Shown here: piece by piece, positions 7,231-20,266 of the stretch | Layout of the letters: each line of letters opens with the position of its first letter | Numbering within the stretch: position 1 is the stretch's first letter | Assembly (NCBI RefSeq): GCF_001482365.1 | Contig: NZ_CP013254.1 | Span: 2,108,001 to 2,172,000, forward strand | Origin: Kocuria flava | GTDB lineage: Bacteria > Actinomycetota > Actinomycetes > Actinomycetales > Micrococcaceae | Direction of reading: 5' to 3' | Length of the DNA: 64,000 nt | Notes under the pieces: model-generated | Told to the model about the DNA's origin: nothing | Databases searched by the model: none | What the model saw: only the letters and a program-made list of their open reading frames with translations | Position numbers and translations under genes: made by a program

Positions 7231-9357
7231 ATGTCGCACAAGAGCACCGGGACCGTCCTGGACGCCATCGTCGAGGGCGTCCGCGAGGACATGGCGGCCC
7301 GCCGCGAGCAGGTCGGCCTGGAGGAGCTCAGGGCCCTGGCCGCCGCCCGGCCCCCGGCCCTGGACGCCGAGTCCGCCCTGCGCGGGCCCGCGGCCGACGC
7401 CGTGCAGGTGATCGCGGAGGTCAAGCGCTCCAGCCCCTCCAAGGGCGCGCTCGCCGAGATCGGCGACCCCGCCCGCCTCGCCGCCGCCTACGAGGACGGC
7501 GGGGCCTCGGTGATCTCCGTGCTCACCGAGCGCCGCCGCTTCGGCGGCTCCCTCGAGGACCTCGACGCCGTGCGGGCCGCCGTCTCCGTGCCCGTGCTGC
7601 GCAAGGACTTCACCGTCGACGAGTACCAGATCTGGGAGGCCCGCGCCCACGGGGCCGACCTCGTGCTGCTGATCGTCGCCGCCCTCGACGACGACGAGCT
7701 GCGCCGCTTCCTGGACCTGACCCACGAGCTCGGCATGCACGCGCTCGTGGAGGCCCACACCCCCGAGGAGATCGCGCGCGCCGCCGCCGCCGGCGCCCGC
7801 ATCATCGGGGTCAACGTGCGCAACCTCAAGACCCTCGACGTCGACGTCGAGACCTTCGGGCGGCTGTCCGGGCTGCTCCCGCGCGACGCCGTCGTGGTCG
7901 CCGAGTCCGGGGTCGAGGGCCCCGAGCAGGTCGCCCGCTACGCCGCCGACGGCGCCAAGGCCGTGCTGGTCGGCGAGGCCCTCGTGCGCAGCGCCGACCC
8001 CGCCGCCACGATCGAGGCCTTCCGGGCGGCGGGGGCCGCCGCCCCCGCCCCCCGCCACGCCCCGGCCGAGGAGGCCGAGCGCGCCGCCGCCGCGGCGGCG
8101 TCCCTGCGCCACGCCGCCGGCCCCTACTTCGGGGAGTTCGGCGGGCGGTGGATGCCCGAGTCCCTCATCGCCGCCCTCGACGAGCTCACCGAGACCTTCG
8201 AGAAGGCCAAGGCCGACCCCGAGTTCACCGCCGAGTTCGAGCGGCTCTCCCGGGACTACTCGGGCCGGCCCTCCCTGCTCACCGAGGCCCACCGCTTCGG
8301 CGCGGAGGCCGGGTGCCGGGTCCTCCTCAAGCGCGAGGACCTCAACCACACGGGCTCCCACAAGATCAACAACGTCCTAGGCCAGGCCCTGCTCGCCCGC
8401 CGGATGGGCAAGACCCGGCTGATCGCCGAGACCGGCGCCGGCCAGCACGGGGTCGCCTCCGCGACCGCGGCCGCGCTGTTCGGCATGGAGTGCACGGTCT
8501 ACATGGGGGAGGAGGACACCCGCCGCCAGGCGCTCAACGTCGCCCGCATGGAGCTGCTCGGCGCGACCGTCGTGCCCGTCACCAACGGCTCGCGCACCCT
8601 CAAGGACGCCATCAACGAGGCGCTGCGCGACTGGGTCGCCTCCGTGGACACCACCCACTACCTGCTCGGCACCGCCGCCGGCGCCGCCCCGTTCCCCGCC
8701 ATGGTCCGGTTCTTCCACGAGCAGATCGGCGAGGAGGCCCGCGCCCAGGTCCTCGGGCAGACCGGGCGGCTGCCCGACGCCGTGGCCGCGTGCGTGGGCG
8801 GGGGCTCGAACGCCATCGGGATCTTCCACGGCTTCCTCGACGACCCGGCCGTGGAGCTCTACGGCTTCGAGGCCGGCGGCGACGGCGTGGAGACCGGCCG
8901 CCACGCCGCGACCATCTCCCTGGGCCGGCCCGGGGTCCTGCACGGGGCCCGCACCTACCTCATGCAGGACGAGGACGGCCAGACCGTCGAGTCCCACTCG
9001 ATCTCCGCCGGCCTGGACTACCCGGGCGTGGGCCCGGAGCACTCCTACCTGCACGACATCGGCCGGGCCCGCTACGAGGCGGTCACCGACACCGAGGCGA
9101 TGGAGGCCTTCCGGCTGCTGTGCCGCACGGAGGGCATCATCCCGGCCATCGAGACCGCCCACGCCCTGGCCGGGGCGCTGCGCCTGGGCCGGCGCTGGAC
9201 CGAGGAGCTCGGCCCGGAGGCCGCGGCCGAGCGGATGATCGTCGTCTCCCTGTCCGGGCGCGGCGACAAGGACGTGGCCACGGCCGCGGAATGGTTCGGG
9301 ATGCTCCCGAACGGCAGCTCCGAGGAGGAGCTGGGCGAGAAGGGGGAACAGCTGTGA
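7231..9357 (+). CDS. trpCB: TrpC-TrpB fusion: indole-3-glycerol-phosphate synthase / tryptophan synthase beta chain
   Basis: One uninterrupted frame of 708 residues encodes two enzymes. Residues 1 to about 268 are TrpC, with EVKRSSPSKG (Lys65), VLRKDF, LVEAHT, NVRNLKT and AESGV. An Ala/Glu-rich linker of about 30 residues follows. From about 298 (PYFGEFGGRW) to the end is complete TrpB, with the PLP lysine in HTGSHKINN (Lys378), AETGAGQHG, the phosphate-binding GGGSNAIG loop and LSGRGDKD. TrpC makes indole glycerol phosphate, TrpA cleaves it and TrpB condenses the indole with serine, so steps flanking TrpA are joined in one chain. AGGACAGG precedes the ATG. trpA overlaps the end by 4 nt (GTGA). 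TrpD, TrpF and TrpG are not encoded here. Confidence 0.95.
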   Translation: MSHKSTGTVLDAIVEGVREDMAARREQVGLEELRALAAARPPALDAESALRGPAADAVQVIAEVKRSSPSKGALAEIGDPARLAAAYEDGGASVISVLTERRRFGGSLEDLDAVRAAVSVPVLRKDFTVDEYQIWEARAHGADLVLLIVAALDDDELRRFLDLTHELGMHALVEAHTPEEIARAAAAGARIIGVNVRNLKTLDVDVETFGRLSGLLPRDAVVVAESGVEGPEQVARYAADGAKAVLVGEALVRSADPAATIEAFRAAGAAAPAPRHAPAEEAERAAAAAASLRHAAGPYFGEFGGRWMPESLIAALDELTETFEKAKADPEFTAEFERLSRDYSGRPSLLTEAHRFGAEAGCRVLLKREDLNHTGSHKINNVLGQALLARRMGKTRLIAETGAGQHGVASATAAALFGMECTVYMGEEDTRRQALNVARMELLGATVVPVTNGSRTLKDAINEALRDWVASVDTTHYLLGTAAGAAPFPAMVRFFHEQIGEEARAQVLGQTGRLPDAVAACVGGGSNAIGIFHGFLDDPAVELYGFEAGGDGVETGRHAATISLGRPGVLHGARTYLMQDEDGQTVESHSISAGLDYPGVGPEHSYLHDIGRARYEAVTDTEAMEAFRLLCRTEGIIPAIETAHALAGALRLGRRWTEELGPEAAAERMIVVSLSGRGDKDVATAAEWFGMLPNGSSEEELGEKGEQL

Positions 9358-10214
9358 CGACCACCCGCCACCAGACCGGGGGCGCGGACCTCGCCTCCCG
9401 CCTGCTGCCCCCCGGGCTGCGCCCCGCCCGGGACTCGCGCCTGTCCGCCCGCCTGGCCGAGTGCCGGGCCCAGGGCCGGCCGGCGCTCGTGGGCTACCTG
9501 CCCGCGGGCTTCCCCACCGTGGAGGAGTCGATCGAGGCCGCCGTGGCCCTCGGCGCCAACGGCGCCGACGTCGTCGAGATCGGCATCCCGTACTCGGACC
9601 CCGTCATGGACGGGCCCGTCATCCAGCAGGCGACGACGACGGCGCTCGCCCACGGCTTCCGCGTGGCCGACGTCTTCCGGGTCGTGCGGGCGGTGGCCGA
9701 GCGCACCGACGCCGTCCCGGTGGTGATGACCTACTGGAACCCCGTGCTGCAGATGGGCGTGGACACCTTCGCCGAGCGCCTGGCCGAGGCCGGGGGAGCG
9801 GGGATCATCACCCCCGACCTCGTCCCGGACGAGGCCGGCGAGTGGTTCGAGGCCTCCCAGCGCCACGGCCTGGACCGGATCTTCCTGGTCGCTCCCTCCT
9901 CTTCGCGGGAGCGGCTGGACCTCGTGGCCAAGGCCTCCAGCGGCTTCGTCTACGCCGTCTCCGTCATGGGCGTCACCGGGGCGCGCGAGCGGGTCTCCGA
10001 CGCCGCCGAGCAGCTGGTCGCCGACACCCGCGCGGCCGGTGCGGAGCACGTGTGCGTGGGGCTGGGCGTCTCCCGCCGCGAGCACGTCGAGGAGATCGGC
10101 GCCTACGCCGACGGCGTGATCGTGGGCACCGCCCTCGTGAAGGCCCTCGGCGACGGCGGCCCCGAGGCCGTGGCCGCCCTCACCCGGGAGCTCGCCGGAC
10201 GCGACCCGTCGTGA
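9354..10214 (+). CDS. trpA: tryptophan synthase alpha chain
   Basis: TrpA splits indole glycerol phosphate into indole and glyceraldehyde 3-phosphate and channels indole to TrpB. The 286 residues show the catalytic Glu in VVEIGIPYSDPVMDGP and the catalytic Asp in IITPDLVPDEA, plus the phosphate loop near VCVGLGVS. An N-terminal extension of about 35 residues precedes the usual barrel. The GTG start overlaps the stop of trpCB (GTGA), giving coupled translation that should help keep alpha and beta chains equal. Confidence 0.96.
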   Translation: MTTTRHQTGGADLASRLLPPGLRPARDSRLSARLAECRAQGRPALVGYLPAGFPTVEESIEAAVALGANGADVVEIGIPYSDPVMDGPVIQQATTTALAHGFRVADVFRVVRAVAERTDAVPVVMTYWNPVLQMGVDTFAERLAEAGGAGIITPDLVPDEAGEWFEASQRHGLDRIFLVAPSSSRERLDLVAKASSGFVYAVSVMGVTGARERVSDAAEQLVADTRAAGAEHVCVGLGVSRREHVEEIGAYADGVIVGTALVKALGDGGPEAVAALTRELAGRDPS

Positions 10215-10240
10215 CCGCCGGGGGCCCGGCAGGGCCCTGA

Positions 10241-10246
10241 TACCGT
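10241..10246 (+). promoter_or_regulatory. possible -10 box (TACCGT) upstream of lgt
   Basis: GATACCGT lies 60 nt before the lgt ATG in the 92-nt trpA-lgt gap. It fits the -10 boxes of the window but lacks a clear -35. Confidence 0.35.
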
Positions 10247-10306
10247 GACGGGCGGGCGCCGACGGGCGCCCGCCCGCCGCCGTGCCCGACCCCGCGAGGA
10301 CCCCGA

Positions 10307-11182
10307 ATGACGCTGCCCCCCGTCCTGCTCTCCGTGCCCGTCCACCGCGGTCTCCCGTCCCCCGACTGGTCCGGGTTCTCACTCGGGCCCCTCACGGTGC
10401 ACGCCTACGCGCTGTGCATCCTCGCCGGGATCGCGGCCGGGCTGTGGCTGACCACCCGGCGGTGGGCCGCCCGCGGGCTGGACCCCGACGTCGTGTGGGA
10501 CGTCGCGATGTGGGCGGTGCCCGCCGGGATCGTCGGCGCCCGCGCCTACCACGTGCTGATCACCGACCCCGCCGGGTACTTCGGCCCCGGCGCCGACCCG
10601 CTCGACGCCCTGCGGATCTGGGAGGGCGGGCTCGGGATCATGGGCGCGGTCGCCTTCGGGGCCGCCGCCGCCTGGTGGGTCTGCCGCCGCCACGGGATCC
10701 GCCTGTCCGTCTTCGCCGACGCGGTCGCCCCCGGCCTGCTGCTGGCCCAGGCGATCGGGCGCTGGGGCAACTGGTTCAACCAGGAGCTCTTCGGCCGCCC
10801 CACCGACCTGCCCTGGGGCCTGCGGATCGACCCCGCGAGCCCGAACTTCCCCGACGGGCTGCCCGCGGGGACCCTCTTCCACCCGACCTTCCTCTACGAG
10901 TCGCTGTGGAACCTCGCCGGGGTCGTGCTGCTGCTGGCCCTGGACCGCCGCTTCCGCCTCGACGGCGGGCGCCTGTTCGCCCTCTACCTCGTCCACTACG
11001 GGCTGGGGCGGATGCTCATCGAGCTTCTCCTGCGCATCGACCCCTCCCTCATCGTCCTCGGGCAGCGGGTGCACGTGTGGACCTCGCTGGGGCTCGTGCT
11101 GCTCGGGGGGGTGCTGTTCGCCGTCCTCACCCGGCGGCGTGCCCGCGGGGACGCCGGGGCTCCCGCCGCGGCCCGCGGCTGA
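10307..11182 (+). CDS. lgt: prolipoprotein diacylglyceryl transferase
   Basis: Lgt moves diacylglycerol from phosphatidylglycerol to the lipobox cysteine of prolipoproteins in the cytoplasmic membrane. The 291-residue protein has about seven hydrophobic helices and the Lgt signature GRWGNWFNQELFG, followed by LPWGLRIDP. The conserved region HPTFLYESLWNL and the late RMLIELLLRID are also present. The order trpA-lgt-gltB is common in Actinobacteria. A substrate in this window would be the vWA lipoprotein at 32227. Confidence 0.95.
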   Translation: MTLPPVLLSVPVHRGLPSPDWSGFSLGPLTVHAYALCILAGIAAGLWLTTRRWAARGLDPDVVWDVAMWAVPAGIVGARAYHVLITDPAGYFGPGADPLDALRIWEGGLGIMGAVAFGAAAAWWVCRRHGIRLSVFADAVAPGLLLAQAIGRWGNWFNQELFGRPTDLPWGLRIDPASPNFPDGLPAGTLFHPTFLYESLWNLAGVVLLLALDRRFRLDGGRLFALYLVHYGLGRMLIELLLRIDPSLIVLGQRVHVWTSLGLVLLGGVLFAVLTRRRARGDAGAPAAARG

Positions 11183-11201
11183 GGCCCGCTGCCGGGTGCC
11201 G

Positions 11202-11230
11202 CCGGGGCCGCCCTCCGGGCGGTTCCCCGG
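11202..11230 (+). terminator. hairpin downstream of lgt
   Basis: Arms CCGGGG/CCCCGG and CCGCCC/GGGCGG, with a TT bulge and TCC loop, begin 20 nt after the lgt stop. A likely terminator separating lgt from gltB. Confidence 0.5.
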
Positions 11231-11247
11231 TGAGCCCGCAGGTGCGC

Positions 11248-11290
11248 GTTACACGGATGTAGCACTGCTGTAACATCCCGCTGTTAGGTT
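11248..11290 (+). promoter_or_regulatory. gltB promoter region with GlnR-like boxes
   Basis: Three five-base boxes at 11-bp steps, GTTAC (11248), GTAGC (11259) and GTAAC (11270), are followed by a poor fourth (CTGTT, 11281). This matches the spacing of GlnR a/b boxes (GTNAC-n6-GAAAC-n6). A -10-like TAGGTT is at 11285-11290. The assignment to GlnR is inference; no regulator is encoded in the window. Confidence 0.4.
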
Positions 11291-11511
11291 TGTGCGGCGC
11301 CGCACCCGAGGGGCGGCCGATCCGTGCCCCTCGACCGGGCACGCGCACCGGGGCCCGCCGCGAGCGGACCGCCCCGGCCCGGACCGCCCGCGGGCGGTCC
11401 CCGAGCACCGCCAGGGGCCCACCGGCCCGCGATCCGGCGGCACCTCCCACCGGAGCCCTGCCGCGCCGGGCCGCTCCCGTTGACCGCACTCCAGGTGAGG
11501 AGACGTCTGCC
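11291..11511 (+). other. long structured gltB leader, no gene
   Basis: From the -10 box to ATG 11512 lie about 220 nt without a convincing gene. The region holds a 14-bp palindrome (GTGCGGCGCCGCAC, 11292-11305) and a perfect 20-bp palindrome at 11381-11400. An open frame runs through it in phase with gltB but has no Shine-Dalgarno and low-complexity content. No known riboswitch was recognised. Confidence 0.5.
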
Positions 11512-16165
<4,654 letters not shown>

Positions 16166-16173
<8 letters not shown>

Positions 16174-17629
16174 CCCGCGCGGATTTCTGAAGGTGACCGA
16201 GCGCGTCGACCGGCCCAAGCGGCCGGTCCCCGTGCGGATCATGGACTGGGCCGAGGTCCAGGAGCGCCAGGCCCGGGGGACCCTGCAGGAGCAGGCCGGG
16301 CGGTGCATGGACTGCGGCATCCCGTTCTGCCACGAGGGCTGCCCGCTGGGCAACCTCATCCCCGAGTGGAACGACCTCGTCTGGCGCGGCCTCGACGCCG
16401 AGGCGGTCGAGCGCCTGCACGCGACGAACAACTTCCCCGAGTTCACCGGCCGGGTCTGCCCGGCCCCCTGCGAGTCCTCCTGCGTGCTGGGGATCAACCA
16501 GCCGCCCGTGACGATCAAGCAGGTCGAGTACGAGATCGGGGAGATGGCCTTCGACGAGGGCATCGTCAAGCCCTTCGTGCCGCAGCGGCTCGTCGGCAGG
16601 ACCGTGGCCGTGGTCGGCTCCGGGCCGGCCGGGCTCGCCGCGGCCCAGCAGCTGACCCAGGCGGGGTTCACCGTGGCCGTCTACGAGCGCGACGACCGCA
16701 TCGGCGGGCTGCTGCGCTACGGGATCCCCGACTTCAAGATGGAGAAGGACGTCCTCGACCGCCGCCTCGAGGTGATGCGCGCCGAGGGCACCCGCTTCCG
16801 GGCCGGGGTCGAGATCGGCAAGGACATCCCCTGGGACCAGCTCAAGCGGCGCTACGACGCCGTCGTCGTCGCCACGGGCGCGACCCGCCCGCGGGACCTG
16901 ACGATCCCCGGGCGCGAGCTCGAGGGCGTGCACTTCGCGATGGACTACCTCGTCCAGGCCAACCGCGTGGTCGCCGGCGACGAGGTGCCCGGGCAGATCG
17001 ACGCGAAGGGCAAGCACGTGATCGTGCTCGGCGGCGGCGACACCGGCTCCGACTGCATCGGCACCGCCCACCGCCAGGGCGCGGCCTCCGTGACGTCCCT
17101 GGCGATCGGGCGCAAGCCCCCGGCCGACCGCTCCGACGCCGACCCCTGGCCCATGATGCCGAAGGTCTTCGAGGTCTCCACCTCCCACGAGGAGGGCGGG
17201 GAGCGGACCTACCTGGCCTCCACCGTCGAGTTCACGGGCGAGGACGGCCGGCTCACGGGCCTGAAGGTCGCCGAGACCGAGTACCTGCCCGACGGCCGGC
17301 GCGCGCCCCGCGGCGGCACCGAGCGGGTCCTGCCGGCCGACCTCGTGCTCCTGGCCCTGGGCTTCACCGGCAACGAGTCGGAGGGGATCACCGCGCAGCT
17401 GGGCGCCGAGCTGGACGGGCGCACGAACGTGGCCCGCGACGACCGGTACATGACCAGCGTCGACGGCGTGTTCTCCTGCGGCGACGCCGGCCGCGGCCAG
17501 TCCCTGGTCGTGTGGGCGATCGCCGAGGGCCGGGCCTGCGCGGCCGCGGTCGAGCGCTTCCTCATGGGCTCCACCCGGCTGCCCGAGCCGGTGGCGCCCA
17601 CCGACCGGGCGATCGACCTCAGCCTGTAG
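16166..17629 (+). CDS. gltD: glutamate synthase small subunit
   Basis: GltD takes electrons from NADPH through FAD and two [4Fe-4S] clusters to the GltB FMN. The 487 residues contain the N-terminal cysteine clusters CMDCGIPFCHEGCPLG and CPAPCESSC, the FAD loop VVGSGPAGLAAA, the NADPH loop VLGGGDTGSDC, and the C-terminal SCGDAGRGQSLVVWAI. GTG 16166 overlaps gltB by 8 nt, which indicates a gltBD operon. A strong hairpin follows. Confidence 0.97.
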
Positions 17630-17646
17630 TCCCGGTCCACCGCCCG

Positions 17647-17690
17647 CACGGCGCGGGGCGCGCCCCGAGGGGGCCGCGCCCCGCGCCGTG
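17647..17690 (+). terminator. 16-bp hairpin after gltD
   Basis: Arms 17647-17662 and 17675-17690 pair perfectly around a 12-nt loop, 17 nt after the gltD stop. It closes the gltBD unit before the pyk promoter. Confidence 0.7.
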
Positions 17691-17732
17691 GTCGTCCCCG
17701 CCCGCGTCCCCGGGACCCCCGGGTCGGGGTTC

Positions 17733-17761
17733 CTCGACAGCGCGGGAGGCGTTGGTAGGCT
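17733..17761 (+). promoter_or_regulatory. pyk promoter
   Basis: CTCGAC (17733-17738) and TAGGCT (17756-17761) are 17 nt apart, a good housekeeping sigma promoter. The transcript would have a leader of about 130 nt before ATG 17898. Confidence 0.6.
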
Positions 17762-17897
17762 GGAGCCGACCTCCCCGTTCGCGGGGCGGACGGACCAGGC
17801 AGAGCGGCCGGGAGCTCCGCCGCGCCCCGCGCGGCGGCCCGGCCGCTTTCTGGTGCGCGTCCTGCCCGCGGCACCCGACCAACCCAAGGCGGCACAC

Positions 17898-19376
17898 ATG
17901 CGACGAGCGAAAATCGTGGCCACGATCGGCCCGGCCATCTCCTCCTACGAGAACCTCGCCCGGGCGATCGACGCCGGGGTGGACGTCGCCCGGCTGAACA
18001 TGAGCCACGGCGACCACTCCGTCCACGACGCCTCCTGCGAGAACGTCCGCCGCGCCGCGGCGGACCTCGGCCGCACCGTGGCCATCCTCGCCGACCTCCA
18101 GGGCCCCAAGATCCGCCTGGGCCGCTTCGCCGACGGGCCCCACGAGCTGCTGCCGGGCGACGTCTTCACCATCACGGTCCGCGACGTCGAGGGCACCGCG
18201 GAGATCTGCTCGACCACCCACAAGGGCCTGCCCGGCGACGTCAGCGTGGGGGACCCCCTGCTCATCGACGACGGCCGGGTCGCCCTGCGCGCGACCGCCG
18301 TCACCGACACTGACGTCACCACCGAGGTCGTGGTCGGCGGGCCGGTCTCCAACAACAAGGGCATCAACCTGCCCGGGGTGGCCGTCAACGTCCCGGCGCT
18401 GTCGGACAAGGACGAGGACGACCTGCGCTGGGCCCTGCGCCGCGGGGTCGACATCATCGCCCTGTCCTTCGTGCGCGACGCCGCCGACATCGACCGGGTC
18501 CACGAGATCATGGACGAGGAGGGCAAGCGGCTGCCGGTGATCGCCAAGATCGAGAAGCCCCAGGCCGTGGACTCCCTGCACGAGATCATCGACGCCTTCG
18601 ACGGCATCATGGTCGCCCGCGGCGACCTCGGCGTGGAGCTGCCCCTGGAGCAGGTCCCGATCGTGCAGAAGCGCGCCGTGGAGCTGGCCCGCCGCTGGGC
18701 CAAGCCGGTGATCGTGGCCACCCAGGTGCTCGAGTCGATGATCGACAGCCCCCGCCCCACCCGCGCCGAGGCCTCCGACTGCGCCAACGCCGTGCTCGAC
18801 GGCGCCGACGCCGTGATGCTCTCCGGGGAGACCTCGGTGGGCAAGTACCCGATCGAGACCGTCGAGACGATGGCGCGGATCATCGAGGCCACCGAGTCCC
18901 AGGCGCTCGAGCGCGTGCCGGGGCTGGGCACCGAGCCGCGCACCCGCGGTGGTGCGGTCACCCGCGCGGCCGTGACGATCGCCCGCCAGCTCGACGTCAA
19001 CTACATCTGCGCGTTCACCCAGTCCGGGGACTCCGCACGCCGCCTGTCCCGGCTGCGCCCGCCGCACCCGATCCTCGCCTTCACCCCCGAGCCCGTGGCC
19101 GAGGCCCTGATGTCCCTGCTGTGGGGCGTGCAGCCGATCCGCGTGGCGGCCGTGGACCACACCGACGAGATGACCAAGCAGGTCGACCGCCACCTGCAGG
19201 AGCAGAACCTCGCCGGCCGCGACGACCTCGTGGTGATCTGCGCCGGCTCGCCCCCCGGGGTCGCCGGCACCACCAACCTCGTGAAGGTCCACCGGGTCGG
19301 GGACGTCGCCGACGCCGGGGAGCTGCTCAACCGCCCCGCCCGGCGCGAGCGGGTCGGCCCGTGGCGGGAGTCCTGA
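17898..19376 (+). CDS. pyk: pyruvate kinase
   Basis: Pyk converts phosphoenolpyruvate and ADP to pyruvate and ATP, the last step of glycolysis. The 492-residue protein starts MRRAKIVATIGPA and carries RLNMSHGDH, IAKIEKPQAV, the active-site signature MVARGDLGVELPLEQVP, and TRAEASDCANAVLDG. The upstream in-phase reading from 17688 is rejected because it crosses the promoter. A C-terminal regulatory-type domain is present. A thioesterase gene overlaps the end by 16 nt. Confidence 0.96.
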   Translation: MRRAKIVATIGPAISSYENLARAIDAGVDVARLNMSHGDHSVHDASCENVRRAAADLGRTVAILADLQGPKIRLGRFADGPHELLPGDVFTITVRDVEGTAEICSTTHKGLPGDVSVGDPLLIDDGRVALRATAVTDTDVTTEVVVGGPVSNNKGINLPGVAVNVPALSDKDEDDLRWALRRGVDIIALSFVRDAADIDRVHEIMDEEGKRLPVIAKIEKPQAVDSLHEIIDAFDGIMVARGDLGVELPLEQVPIVQKRAVELARRWAKPVIVATQVLESMIDSPRPTRAEASDCANAVLDGADAVMLSGETSVGKYPIETVETMARIIEATESQALERVPGLGTEPRTRGGAVTRAAVTIARQLDVNYICAFTQSGDSARRLSRLRPPHPILAFTPEPVAEALMSLLWGVQPIRVAAVDHTDEMTKQVDRHLQEQNLAGRDDLVVICAGSPPGVAGTTNLVKVHRVGDVADAGELLNRPARRERVGPWRES

Positions 19377-19849
19377 GCGGGTCCGCCGGTCTCGGGCCGG
19401 AGGAGCACACCCGGGATCTGGTCGCGCACGGGGTCCCGGCGGAGCTGCACGGCAGCTTCCCCGGCCACGGGGTCGGCGGGCTGGCCCGGGCGATGGGCAT
19501 CCGCTTCACGGAGCTGGGCCCCGAGCACGCGGTCGCGACGATGCCGGTGGAGCCCAACACCCAGCCGGCGGGGATCCTCCACGGGGGAGCCCACTGCGTG
19601 CTGGCCGAGACCCTGGCCTCGACCGCCGCGACCGTGCACGCCGGTCCCGGGCGCTACGCCGTGGGGGTGGACGTCAACGCCACCCACCAGCGCTCGGCGG
19701 CCCGCGGCACCGTGACGGCCACGTGCACCGCCCTGCACCTGGGCTCGACCCTGACCGTGCACGAGGTCGTGGTGACCGACGAGCAGGGCCGGCGGCTCTC
19801 CACCGCCCGGGTGACGAACCTGCTGCGGGACCGGCCCGCCGGCGCCTGA
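19361..19849 (+). CDS. PaaI-type hotdog-fold thioesterase
   Basis: A 162-residue protein of the hotdog thioesterase superfamily, which hydrolyses acyl-CoA or aryl-CoA thioesters. The active-site region reads GILHGGAHCVLAETLAS, with the HGG loop and the Glu used for catalysis in this group, followed by GVDVNATHQRSA and a C-terminal TARVTNLL. GTG 19361 is chosen because it gives the full fold; it overlaps pyk by 16 nt, so the genes are likely coupled. The substrate is unknown. The 1,4-dihydroxy-2-naphthoyl-CoA and PaaI types have similar motifs. Confidence 0.82.
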   Translation: MAGVLSGSAGLGPEEHTRDLVAHGVPAELHGSFPGHGVGGLARAMGIRFTELGPEHAVATMPVEPNTQPAGILHGGAHCVLAETLASTAATVHAGPGRYAVGVDVNATHQRSAARGTVTATCTALHLGSTLTVHEVVVTDEQGRRLSTARVTNLLRDRPAGA

Positions 19850-19872
19850 GCGGCGCGGGCCCGCGACGGCAA

Positions 19873-19900
19873 CGACCCCGGACCGTGCGGTCCGGGGTCG
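19873..19900 (-). terminator. terminator hairpin downstream of tRNA-Leu (and of the thioesterase gene)
   Basis: Twelve paired bases (19873-19884 with 19889-19900) around a GTGC loop lie 4 nt beyond the tRNA 3' end on the minus strand and 23 nt after the plus-strand thioesterase stop. It may serve both strands. Confidence 0.7.
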
Positions 19901-19904
19901 TCCG

Positions 19905-19984
19905 TGCCCAAGGTGGGACTCGAACCCACACTCCGGAGAACCGCATTTTGAGTGCGGCGCGTCTGCCAGTTCCGCCACTTGGGC
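19905..19984 (-). tRNA. tRNA-Leu, anticodon CAA
   Basis: On the minus strand the sequence folds as a cloverleaf: acceptor GCCCAAG/CTTGGGC, anticodon stem CCGCA/TGCGG with loop CTCAAAA (anticodon CAA), a variable arm of class II type, and T arm GTGGG-TTCGAGT-CCCAC. The discriminator base is A and CCA is not encoded. The long variable arm and CAA anticodon identify leucine. It reads UUG codons, which are rare in this genome. Confidence 0.93.
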
Positions 19985-20025
19985 CCTCGTCCGGGCGCCG
20001 CCGACGGGGGCCGCGGCGCTCGCCC

Positions 20026-20054
20026 ACTCTACTCGACGCCCCGGGCCCGCTCCA
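20026..20054 (-). promoter_or_regulatory. tRNA-Leu promoter
   Basis: On the minus strand TGGAGC (20049-20054) and TAGAGT (20026-20031) are 17 nt apart, 41 nt upstream of the mature tRNA 5' end. Confidence 0.5.
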
Positions 20055-20165
20055 GCACGGGCCCGCCCGCACGGGCCCGCCCCCGGACCCGCGCGGGCCG
20101 GGGCCCGGGGTCCCGCGGGGCGGGGCAGGAGCCGGCCGCGGGGCGGGCGGGGGAGCGGGCCGCTG

Positions 20166-20171
20166 TAGGCT
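20166..20171 (+). promoter_or_regulatory. -10 box (TAGGCT) of the ANTAR regulator gene
   Basis: TAGGCT in the context CTGTAGGCTGGG lies 95 nt before GTG 20267. The rest of the gap back to the tRNA is very GC-rich and shows no gene. Confidence 0.5.
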
Positions 20172-20266
20172 GGGCGCGAGAACCGGGACGGCCCGCACGG
20201 ACCCGGAGGTCATCGCCGCGCCCACCCCGCCGGGGCGCCCGCGGCACGAGAAGGCAAGGAGTCAGC

